Below, in pieces: positions 1 to 5,626 of a stretch of DNA of 5,915 nt. The DNA comes from Acidobacteriaceae bacterium (lineage in GTDB: Bacteria; Acidobacteriota; Terriglobia; Terriglobales; SbA1). Numbering within the stretch: position 1 is the first letter of the stretch; each line of letters opens with the position of its first letter. Both the position numbers and the translations under genes were made by a program. The notes beneath the pieces are model-generated. The model saw nothing but the letters and a program-made list of their open reading frames with translations. It searched no databases and was not told the DNA's origin. The stretch lies in assembly GCA_003136335.1 (NCBI GenBank), contig PLEA01000580.1:1-5915 (forward strand), given 5' to 3'.

Positions 1-51
1 GAGAGCTTCGGCAACCAGTACATCAAGGCCACCAACGTCCGCCCGCAATAA
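1..51 (+). CDS. 3' end of an unidentified protein (partial)
   Basis: The first 16 codons read ESFGNQYIKATNVRPQ and end in TAA at 49-51, in a frame open from the window edge. The reading is supported by good codon use and by the hairpin that follows about 20 bp later. Too little is present to assign a family: there is no recognisable motif and the product cannot be named. It lies on the same strand as the L,D-transpeptidase, about 100 bp upstream of it. It could be in the same transcription unit, although the hairpin between them argues weakly against this. Confidence 0.5.
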   Translation, partial: ESFGNQYIKATNVRPQ

Positions 52-71
52 TCGCTCACTGTCCTGGATGA

Positions 72-96
72 CTGGGCTCAAACAGGCCGAGCCCGG
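72..96 (+). terminator. possible stem-loop terminator after the upstream gene
   Basis: GGGCTC (74-79) pairs with GAGCCC (89-94) around a 9-nt loop. The stem extends outward by one wobble pair and one C-G pair to about 8 bp. It starts about 20 bp after the TAA at 49-51. There is no run of T after the stem (GGGAAATCC follows), so it is not a classical intrinsic terminator. It could be a Rho-assisted end, an mRNA 3' structure, or chance. Confidence 0.3.
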
Positions 97-149
97 GAAA
101 TCCTGAGAACCGCAAGAAATGTTTTGATCAGACATACCCTAAGTGAAAC

Positions 150-1832
150 ATGGTTGACCAGCAAGGCAGCTACGAAGTGAACATCGCTTGCCGTCGAATA
201 CGTTTTGCTTGGGGAACCGCTCTTCTCGTCTTGTCCCTCGCGTGTTTCAGCGCCGGGCAACAAGCCGACATCCAGAATCTGGTCACGACTGGGAACCTAG
301 AAGGCATGCGCTGGCCGAACTTCAGCGACTATCGCAACTGGCTCCAGAAGTTCTACCAGCCGACAGGATTCGCTCCTGCATGGGTCCAAGACTCGCAACC
401 TGGCCCGCAAGCCCTGTCGCTGATCGAACGTTTTAGGAATGCAGGGATGAAAGGGCTCGACCCGGAAGATTACGACGCATCGCGATGGGAGGAGAGAATC
501 CGTGCGTTGCAAGGCTCGCCAAGTGGCCCGGCAGCGGCACGTTTCGACGTGGCGCTCAGCGTCTGCACCATGCGCTATGTGTCCGACTTGCGTATCGGAC
601 GGATCAATCCAAAGCATTTCGACTTCGGGCTGAGCGTGGCACAGAAAAAGTACGACCTGGCCCAGTTCTTGCGCGACCGGATCCTGACCACTTCGAACCC
701 GCAAGCGGTGTTGGACGAGGTGGAGCCTCCGTTTGCCGGTTATCGCCGGACTGAGCAGGCGCTAGCGCGCTACATCGAACTGGCACGCACCGACGACGGG
801 GAGAAGCTTCCGGACGTTACCAAGCCCATCGATCCGGGCCAGTCGTACGCGGGTCTGCCTCGCTTGGCCCGTTTCTTGCGACTCGTGGGCGACCTGCCGG
901 GGGATGCCACGGTTCCAAGCGACACTCAAACTTACAGCGGGACGCTGGTGGATGCCGTGAAACGCTTCCAGCGTCGCCACGGCCTCGATGCGGATGGCCG
1001 CCTCGGTCCCGCCACCGTCAGACAATTGAATGTGCCACTCCAGGACAGAGTTCTCCAACTGCAGCTCACGTTGGAGCGGTGGCGCTGGTTACCGGCCGAG
1101 TTTTCCGCCCCGCCGATCATCGTTAATATTCCCGATTTCCGACTTCGAGCCCTCGATGAAAACAACAAGGTCGTGCTGGATATGCGTGTAGTCGTCGGCA
1201 AGGCGATGCGCACGCAGACGCCTGTGTTCACCCGCGATATGAACTACGTTGTTCTGCGCCCCTACTGGAACGTGCCCCCCAGCATTCTCCGCAGCGAGAT
1301 TGTTCCTGCCATCCAGCGTGATCGCGGCTATATTGCCCGCAAGAACTACGAGGTCGCTACATATGACGGCAAGGTGGTTACATCAGGACACATTTCCGAT
1401 GATGTGTTAGCGCAACTGAGAGCAGGCAAACTCATGGTGCGGCAGAAGCCCGGCCCTTCCAACGCGCTCGGCCTGGTCAAGCTAATTTTCCCGAATGAGC
1501 ACAACGTCTATCTGCACAGCACACCTTCTCAGGATCTGTTCTCGCGGTCCCGCCGGGATTTCAGCCACGGCTGCATTCGCGTCGAAAAGCCCGCCGAACT
1601 GGCCGCTTGGGTACTGCGCAACAATCCAGGATGGACGCTGGAGCGAGTGCAGCAAGGAATGCAGAGCGGAAAGGACGATGTTACCGTGAACCTCGTGAAG
1701 CGTGTCCCGGTCTTCATCGTTTACGGAACGGCCCTCACCTACGAAAACGATGAAGTCCATTTCAGCGATGACATTTACGGACACGATGCCAGCCTGGCGG
1801 CGGCGCTGGCCAAGGGTTATCCCTACCAGTAA
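150..1832 (+). CDS. exported YcbB/LdtD-like L,D-transpeptidase
   Basis: This is a cell-wall enzyme of the YcbB (LdtD) type. It is expected to act outside the inner membrane, forming 3-3 (mDAP-mDAP) peptide cross-links in peptidoglycan. The N-terminus has a basic stretch (RRIRF, residues 15-19) and a hydrophobic core (about 20-34), as in a signal peptide. Residues about 55-210 match the helical scaffold domain of this family. A peptidoglycan-binding repeat lies at about 235-295 (VKRFQRRHGLDADGRLG). The YkuD catalytic domain runs from about 322 to 495 and contains YLHSTPS (H456) and the active-site signature SHGCIRVE, with His473 and the nucleophile Cys475 (codon 1572-1574). The length of 560 is close to E. 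coli YcbB (about 615), and all key residues are present. The ATG at 150 is chosen because it precedes the signal peptide; only a weak purine stretch (AAGTGA) lies upstream. It converges on the endopeptidase gene at 1845. Confidence 0.95.
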   Translation: MVDQQGSYEVNIACRRIRFAWGTALLVLSLACFSAGQQADIQNLVTTGNLEGMRWPNFSDYRNWLQKFYQPTGFAPAWVQDSQPGPQALSLIERFRNAGMKGLDPEDYDASRWEERIRALQGSPSGPAAARFDVALSVCTMRYVSDLRIGRINPKHFDFGLSVAQKKYDLAQFLRDRILTTSNPQAVLDEVEPPFAGYRRTEQALARYIELARTDDGEKLPDVTKPIDPGQSYAGLPRLARFLRLVGDLPGDATVPSDTQTYSGTLVDAVKRFQRRHGLDADGRLGPATVRQLNVPLQDRVLQLQLTLERWRWLPAEFSAPPIIVNIPDFRLRALDENNKVVLDMRVVVGKAMRTQTPVFTRDMNYVVLRPYWNVPPSILRSEIVPAIQRDRGYIARKNYEVATYDGKVVTSGHISDDVLAQLRAGKLMVRQKPGPSNALGLVKLIFPNEHNVYLHSTPSQDLFSRSRRDFSHGCIRVEKPAELAAWVLRNNPGWTLERVQQGMQSGKDDVTVNLVKRVPVFIVYGTALTYENDEVHFSDDIYGHDASLAAALAKGYPYQ

Positions 1833-1844
1833 TCCCTTGCCCAA

Positions 1845-2399
1845 CTACCAGCGCCGGACGCGCCCAACGTCGACGTGCACGAAATTCGAAGCTGCATAGT
1901 AGCCGACACCCCCACGATGCAGCCCGAGGGCAGCGTCCCTCAGTTGTGCGGTAGGAATCCCGGGTACACGGATGTCGATGGCCATCGCCCGCATGTGGAG
2001 ACTGTAACGCGCCACGCCGTGTCCATGAGTGCGGAGGAATTCGTTGCTCCACGGCGTGCGATAGCCGCACACGACATCAATCTCAAGATCGGGATTCCCG
2101 AGTGCAGTCGTCAAATCGTGGAGCAGGTCGAATACCCGGGGATCATAATCATGAATTTCGCCGGTGCGGTGGTCGCGCAGATAACGGTTCAAGCGCTCCA
2201 GCGATTCCTGATCGTAGCCTTCGCCATTGCGGTAGACGACGTTCAGTCGCTCTCCAGTATGTGTGTGAAAAAAATGCAGGCGGTACGGGCTGTCTGCCAC
2301 CGCCTCCAGTTTTGGCTCGGAGGCGCGCGAGAGCAGTCCGCCGGCGAAGATCAGGGTCAAAAGAACAAAACTGCGAAGTTTCCTTGACGACCAGGGCAA
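1845..2399 (-). CDS. YcbK/MepK-like murein endopeptidase (DUF882, peptidase M15 fold)
   Basis: This is a probable zinc-dependent peptidoglycan hydrolase of the YcbK/MepK family; E. coli MepK cleaves mDAP-mDAP (3-3) and D-Ala-mDAP cross-links. In the 184-residue form (E. coli YcbK has about 182), a signal peptide is seen at residues 4-25 (SSRKLRSFVLLTLIFAGG). YRTPWSN follows at 113-119, then SLH with the metal ligand H135, AIDI with D142, GGVGYY at 163-168, and FVHVDVGRVRRW at the C-terminus with H175 and D177. All expected zinc and catalytic positions are present. I prefer the TTG at 2399 because GGAG lies 9 nt upstream and it starts just before the signal peptide. The in-frame ATG at 2450 would add 17 residues ahead of the signal peptide and has no Shine-Dalgarno. 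The stop lies 12 bp from the convergent L,D-transpeptidase stop. Confidence 0.92.
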   Translation of the reverse strand: MPWSSRKLRSFVLLTLIFAGGLLSRASEPKLEAVADSPYRLHFFHTHTGERLNVVYRNGEGYDQESLERLNRYLRDHRTGEIHDYDPRVFDLLHDLTTALGNPDLEIDVVCGYRTPWSNEFLRTHGHGVARYSLHMRAMAIDIRVPGIPTAQLRDAALGLHRGGVGYYAASNFVHVDVGRVRRW

Positions 2400-2408
2400 T
2401 TCAGAAGG

Positions 2409-2412
2409 CTCC
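2409..2412 (-). promoter_or_regulatory. Shine-Dalgarno that favours the TTG start of the endopeptidase
   Basis: Read on the minus strand, GGAG lies 9 nt before TTG (2399-2397). No comparable site precedes the ATG at 2450. With the TTG start, the protein opens directly into a short basic region and a hydrophobic signal core and reaches the normal family length. Confidence 0.45.
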
Positions 2413-2558
2413 AGAAATAGACTGGCCACCCCAAGGTGGCCTGAATCCATTGTACCAAGCTACTGATCTGAATTTCCTCTGCTACTGCGGTTCGGTTGAG
2501 GGCACGACATCCGCCATGGGCTGCGCAGAATTTTCGGTAGAAACATGAAGATGAGGTG

Positions 2559-2587
2559 TTGCGAAATCGGCGCGATGAAGGTAAGAT
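2559..2587 (+). promoter_or_regulatory. predicted sigma70-type promoter of vapBC
   Basis: TTGCGA (2559-2564) and TAAGAT (2582-2587) are separated by 17 bp, and each matches the -35/-10 consensus at 4 of 6 positions. A start 7-8 nt after the -10 box would fall at about 2594-2597, that is, on the vapB ATG, so the message would be nearly or fully leaderless. This agrees with the lack of a well-placed Shine-Dalgarno: the only candidate, GAAGG, ends 15 nt upstream. Prediction from sequence only. Confidence 0.4.
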
Positions 2588-2596
2588 TGTCTTACC
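2580..2596 (+). promoter_or_regulatory. inverted-repeat operator candidate for VapB autoregulation
   Basis: GGTAAGATTGTCTTACC is a perfect 7-bp inverted repeat (GGTAAGA / TCTTACC) around TTG. It ends on the base immediately before the vapB ATG and overlaps the predicted -10 box. VapB antitoxins with AbrB-type DNA-binding domains usually bind such palindromes, alone or with VapC, to repress their own operon. The placement fits this; binding is inferred. Confidence 0.55.
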
Positions 2597-2854
2597 ATGC
2601 AGACCAAAGTTTCCACGAAGGGACAAGTCGTTCTTCCGGGGCCACTTCGGCGCCGCCTCGATATCCGTGCAGGCGATCCGCTGGACGCCAATATAGAGGA
2701 TGGGAGTATTGTATTGACGCCGCGCAAAAAACGGACTCATCGAGCAAGACTTGTGACGGACCCGGTTACCGGACTACCGGCGCTGAGCGCGGGCCCAAAC
2801 GCGCCGACGTTAAGCAGCAAGGAAGTTGAAGAGATCTTGGCAAACTTCCCATGA
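2597..2854 (+). CDS. vapB: VapB-type antitoxin, SpoVT/AbrB domain
   Basis: An 85-residue antitoxin of a VapBC toxin-antitoxin pair. Residues 1-45 are a typical AbrB/SpoVT swapped-hairpin DNA-binding domain, opening with TKVSTKGQVVLP and continuing through an LRRRLDIRAGD segment. Residues about 46-85 form a charged, proline-containing tail ending in SSKEVEEILANFP, the kind of segment that wraps around and blocks the PIN toxin. The ATG at 2597 is the start that gives a complete AbrB domain. The last four bases (ATGA, 2851-2854) overlap the vapC start, indicating translational coupling. The protein should repress its own promoter through the palindrome just upstream. Other AbrB-type regulators share this domain, but the adjoining PIN gene makes VapB the clear reading. 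Confidence 0.9.
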   Translation: MQTKVSTKGQVVLPGPLRRRLDIRAGDPLDANIEDGSIVLTPRKKRTHRARLVTDPVTGLPALSAGPNAPTLSSKEVEEILANFP

Positions 2855-3246
2855 TCTACTTGCTCGATGTGAATGCTCTGGTCGCCCTCGGGTTCATTAA
2901 TCACGAATTCCACGCTCGCGTTGCTTCCTGGGTCCAATCGAGTAATGCACCGCAGTTGGGGAGTTGCTCGATCACCGAGCTCGGATTTCTGCGTGTGCTA
3001 GCCCAAGCCCCGGCCTATGGATTCACCGTCGCTCAAGCGCGCACACTGTTGCTGCGTCTTAAGGAGGGCCGCACCTCTCGCCTCACATTCATTGCAGACG
3101 AACACGATGTTTCTCATCTTCCGGGTTGGGTCAGAGCGCCTAAGCAAATTACCGATGGTCACTTGAGCAAGCTTGCTAGCGCGAAGGGTGCGATCCTAGC
3201 AACGCTAGACGAGAACATTCCTGGATCATATCTGATTCCGAGATAG
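2851..3246 (+). CDS. vapC: VapC-type toxin, PIN-domain ribonuclease
   Basis: A 131-residue PIN-domain protein, the usual length for VapC toxins, which are Mg2+-dependent endoribonucleases that cut specific RNAs when freed from VapB. The expected acidic active-site positions are all visible: D6 in LLDVNAL, E43 in SITELGF, D102 in ITDGHLSKLA and D120 in LATLDEN. The helix after the first strand carries NHEFHARVASW, and FLRVLAQAP follows E43, both common in the VapC subgroup with an LLDVNAL start. The gene overlaps vapB by 4 bp, so its translation probably depends on ribosomes finishing vapB. There is no sign of truncation or loss of a catalytic residue, so the toxin looks functional. The RNA target cannot be read from the sequence. 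Confidence 0.92.
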   Translation: MIYLLDVNALVALGFINHEFHARVASWVQSSNAPQLGSCSITELGFLRVLAQAPAYGFTVAQARTLLLRLKEGRTSRLTFIADEHDVSHLPGWVRAPKQITDGHLSKLASAKGAILATLDENIPGSYLIPR

Positions 3247-3549
3247 TGTTTGCTTTGTTGGCACGGCATTTGCTGCAGACACCCATACGCCTTTCCCCAT
3301 TTCTGGAACTGGGTGAAGTGGGTCGTTAACGAGGCACTCGCCACGCGACGGATTTGTACGCGACCGATACGCTCGCGGCAATAGCGTTCATCTCGAATCT
3401 TCTCCCACATAGCTTCGGCGCTCGCGAAAAGTTGACCACGTCTGCTTTCCAAAACTGACCCGGGCAATCTGTAAGCAGAGTCTCAAAATGCGGATCTGCC
3501 ATGGTAATTTCCGCAAGGGGCGCCACCGGGGATGGGCACGCGGAGGCGG
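3247..3549. other. stretch without a recognisable gene
   Basis: Between vapC and the recombinase-like relic I find no start with a plausible ribosome-binding site and no family motif on either strand. The minus strand has three overlapping open stretches in different frames that could be frameshifted remains of the same decayed gene. One of them (about 3250-3440) has a charged segment, AEAMWEKIRDERYCRERIG, that reads like protein, but I cannot name it. Confidence 0.4.
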
Positions 3550-3711
3550 GGCAGCGATTTTGACTACGGTTTGGGAATCGCTCCGCGAAACTAGAGTTGA
3601 GTTTTCAAGGCCATGTTTCTTCCTGAGCGCCTTGAGCCAACGCTCAACCTCGATCGGCTCGACGGTGAGTGCTGGCGCCGTCTCCCAGCGGGGAATCCCT
3701 GTGAAGCGCAC
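3550..3711 (-). pseudogene. tyrosine recombinase/integrase fragment (core-binding domain relic)
   Basis: The minus-strand frame starting near 3711 contains PRWETAPALTVEPIEVERWL followed by KAL and, a little later, GLENSTLV. This resembles the end of the SAM-like core-binding domain of phage-type integrases, where a W-G-x-x-L-x-x-V-x-P-x-x-V-E-x-W-L-K-x-L pattern precedes 'xAPxTK'-like residues. The similarity ends after about residue 40. The frame is closed upstream by a TAA (in GATGTCTAAGGC), and no catalytic R, H-x-x-R or Y region is recognisable downstream. It is therefore a fragment, not a working recombinase. The identification rests on a short motif from memory and could be chance. Confidence 0.4.
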
Positions 3712-3793
3712 GCCTTAGACATCGAACTGGGCAGGTTGGCCACCAGCGAAAAATCAGCACGACATTTCGTTCCGCTCAAATGTGCGGCACGGG

Positions 3794-4570
3794 CTATTTC
3801 GATGTGAAGAATACGCCGACACAAGCACAAAGCAGCACCGCAGCGGCAATCCAACCCATCCCTTTCAGGTACGGCGGGATGAGGTTTCCCATAACCTTCC
3901 GGCTAGACGCCATGGTCATGATGACTGCCATCAGCGGCGCGGCAACAACTCCGTTTAGAATCGCGGCCCAGAACAGTGCCTTCACGGGATCGATGTGCAC
4001 GAAATTCAGCGGCACGCCAATCTAGGGTCGCTACCGCGACGGCAGCATAGAACCGGACAGCTTCCCCAGGCTTACGCTCCAGGCTCGTTTTCCAGCGGTG
4101 CCTCCCCAATTCCGTAGCACGCGGAGGCCGCCAGGACGGCCGCTTGAGCGCGGCAAGAGGCTCAATCAGACGGAACTGAAAAGGGCGATTGCGAGCACGG
4201 TTCTTGTTGCTGGTTACGTTTTGCACGGGGCCTGCTCTGCAGAGAATCACTGGGCGATCTTCGAGGGATGGACTCTGACTGCTTCCTACAAACTGGCAGT
4301 CGCGACAAAGGATGAGCTCGCAGAGGAGTTCTGGTCTAGGTGCCGTCATTGGCCTATACGTGTAGTTTTTTCCCGGTCTTGCCATCTTGGTTGGGGAGAA
4401 ATGAGCCTTTTGCTCAGCCAACTGAGAGACCAGAGAACCCCGCAACCATTCACTGCCCCGCGTACTGGGGTCAATAATCTCAATGCCGCAGCGTGATTGA
4501 TTTCAACAAATTTGTCGAAGCGCATCTGCAGCAAGACGAAGCCGGGGTCGAGCAAGTATCTGGCCACGAA
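3794..4570 (-). pseudogene. decayed NRAMP-family divalent metal transporter (C-terminal part)
   Basis: Reading from high to low coordinates, pieces in shifting frames line up with the second half of an NRAMP-type transporter. A segment near 4550-4495 contains MRFDKFVEI. Near 4440-4420 is SQLAEQKA, compared with the usual WQASQEVEEQKA. Near 4290 is FVATASL, and near 4195 AIALFSSV. At about 4140-4100 is VLAASACYGIGEA. At 4098-4024 is RWKTSLERKPGEAVRFY followed by AAVAVATL. The clean C-terminus at 4021-3794 begins IGVPLNFVHIDPVKALFW and ends with two membrane segments and SLGVFF-like residues (actual end GVFFTSK). A one-base shift near 4022-4024 breaks ATL|IGVPLNF, another lies near 4097-4100, and further shifts and stops occur upstream. 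The N-terminal third, with the DPGN-type first helix, is absent. Intact family members have about 400-440 residues. The C-terminal identification is strong; the outer boundary is approximate. Confidence 0.75.
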
Positions 4571-4749
4571 CGGATGATTTCGCAGAAAATGTGTTCCATC
4601 GATGTTTCTCCGCCAGGCCTGCCAACGTACCGGTAAAGGCGTGAACCCAACTGTTTAGTGTCTAGTTTTGCTCAGACGAAAACCGGAATCCAACCCTATC
4701 ATGTCTGCATGGGTAACCCTGATGCCGTACGTGTCCGATAGGAGAAACT
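4571..4749. other. non-coding stretch upstream of the microprotein
   Basis: No convincing gene is visible here. A plus-strand frame from a GTG at 4493 to the TAA at 4634-4636 reads 47 residues and opens IDFNKFVEAHLQQDEAG, but it lacks a ribosome-binding site and is antisense to the transporter relic. The segment at 4640-4749 should hold the promoter of the 4750 gene. TATCAT near 4696-4701 is a possible -10 box, but I cannot see a well-spaced -35. Confidence 0.3.
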
Positions 4750-4821
4750 ATGTTAGGTATGGGTGTGGTCGGAACAATTATTGTCATTCTGGTAATTGTT
4801 TGGCTCGTGCGTCGCGTGTGA
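4750..4821 (+). CDS. 23-residue single-pass membrane microprotein
   Basis: ATG at 4750 to TGA at 4819-4821 encodes 23 residues. After MLGMGVVGT comes an uninterrupted hydrophobic stretch of Ile, Val and Leu with one Trp (residues 6-20), ending in the basic cap VRRV. This is the pattern of a single membrane helix with its C-terminus in the cytoplasm. A strong Shine-Dalgarno (AGGAGA, 4740-4745) lies 4 nt before the ATG, which makes a translated gene likely despite the size. Many bacteria carry such tiny hydrophobic proteins, several linked to envelope stress, but I do not recognise a named family. The next gene on this strand (5000) is 178 bp away, and a CsbD stress protein lies further on. Function unknown. 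Confidence 0.6.
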   Translation: MLGMGVVGTIIVILVIVWLVRRV

Positions 4822-4844
4822 AGCAATTTTCTCAACAGTAAAAC

Positions 4845-4858
4845 TTAACGAGAGCAGC
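4845..4858 (+). repeat. direct repeat copy 1 (TTAACGAGAGCAGC)
   Basis: A 14-bp sequence identical to 5410-5423 in the same orientation. The two copies bracket the 137-residue membrane protein gene. This copy lies 23 bp after the microprotein stop. Confidence 0.5.
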
Positions 4859-4999
4859 AGGCGGACAACGATTGCGTGTTGGCTCGTTGAACGAGAAACG
4901 GGGAGTACTGCTCGAGATTCAAGCAGCCTAAAAGAGCGAAGATCTGAAGCTCGCAGAGCGCGAATTGGCTGGGCTTGAAGGAGTGCGGAGGGAAGATCG

Positions 5000-5413
5000 A
5001 TGCCACGTAAACTCGCCCTTTGGTTTGTGTTGTTGATTGTTGGATTTCTTACTGGATTCATCCTGCAATATGCCAGACTGCAGCAGGCACAGCAGGAACT
5101 GTCTGCCTCAACAAAACAATTGGGATCCTGTCAGGCCAGCGAACAATTCTCGCAGCTTCGAGACACAGCGACAGTGATGTTTCTGGAGGCCGTGCAAAAG
5201 AACTACGGAAAGGCCGGGGAGTACTCGAAAGAGTTCTTCGATCAAGCTCAGCGAATTCTGAGCAGCACGGAGGATCCCGCACTTCGCAACTTGCTTCGTG
5301 ACACATTGGCGACCCGCGACCAGATCACGGCGGATCTGGCAAAGGGAGACGCCGCGGCACTTTCAGAAATGCAGCCAGTCTTATCCAAGATCGAGCAGAC
5401 CGCGAAGCATTAA
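5000..5413 (+). CDS. membrane-anchored helical protein of unknown function
   Basis: I do not recognise this 137-residue protein. It begins MPRK and has one membrane segment (about residues 5-23, LALWFVLLIVGFLTGFIL). The predicted topology is N-terminus inside, with the rest in the periplasm or cell exterior. Residues 24-45 (YARLQQAQQELSASTKQLGS) have a Gln/Leu heptad-like pattern suggesting a coiled coil. The remainder is rich in helix formers, with segments such as EAVQKNYGKAGEYSKEFFDQ and DPALRNLLRDTLATRDQITA, consistent with a helical bundle. A single cysteine lies just after the coiled coil. The start is firm: GGAGGG (4987-4992) sits 7 nt before the ATG. It may share a transcript with the microprotein upstream, and it converges on the CsbD gene. 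No enzymatic motif is visible, so a structural or scaffolding role in the envelope is conceivable but unproven. Confidence 0.85.
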   Translation: MPRKLALWFVLLIVGFLTGFILQYARLQQAQQELSASTKQLGSCQASEQFSQLRDTATVMFLEAVQKNYGKAGEYSKEFFDQAQRILSSTEDPALRNLLRDTLATRDQITADLAKGDAAALSEMQPVLSKIEQTAKH

Positions 5414-5423
5414 CGAGAGCAGC
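5410..5423 (+). repeat. direct repeat copy 2 (TTAACGAGAGCAGC)
   Basis: Second copy of the 14-bp repeat at 4845-4858. It includes the TAA stop codon of the 137-residue protein gene. The flanks beyond the 14 bp are not clearly alike. Confidence 0.5.
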
Positions 5424-5431
5424 CCCTTGCG

Positions 5432-5449
5432 CGTTGCGCGTGAGCAACG
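5432..5449 (+). terminator. possible stem-loop downstream of the membrane protein gene
   Basis: CGTTGC and GCAACG pair perfectly over 6 bp around the 6-nt loop GCGTGA, starting about 18 bp after the stop at 5411-5413. Only a short GTTT follows, so intrinsic termination would be weak. The rest of the interval to 5626 holds no gene that I can support. The long plus-strand frame crossing it (5298-5768) is antisense to the CsbD gene. Confidence 0.3.
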
Positions 5450-5626
5450 GTTTGGCGCGGATCCCGCACGCAAAACTAGCGCAAGTCCGCTCCACTCAGG
5501 TCCATGCGGTCAGTTCGCGTCGATGTCGAGAGTACTCAGTCTGCCAGCTCTCCCGCACTCAGCGGAGAATCGCGTGCAAAAGCTATTCCGAACGCATGAA
5601 CATGCTCCGGACAGAGCCCGCTTAAC

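Noticed and set aside
297..1844. Several minus-strand open frames of 60-135 residues
   Set aside because: All are shadows of the L,D-transpeptidase gene in a GC-rich sequence; none has a start signal or motif.
1875..2387. 170-residue plus-strand open frame
   Set aside because: It lies wholly antisense to the endopeptidase gene, which has complete family motifs; no ribosome-binding site and no protein-like motif.
4098..4496. 132-residue plus-strand open frame
   Set aside because: It is antisense to the NRAMP relic, has an unremarkable composition and shows no start signal.
4493..4636. GTG-started 47-residue plus-strand frame opening IDFNKFVEAHLQQDEAG
   Set aside because: It looks protein-like at first, but has no ribosome-binding site and lies over the transporter relic, whose minus-strand reading (MRFDKFVEI) explains the coding-like composition.
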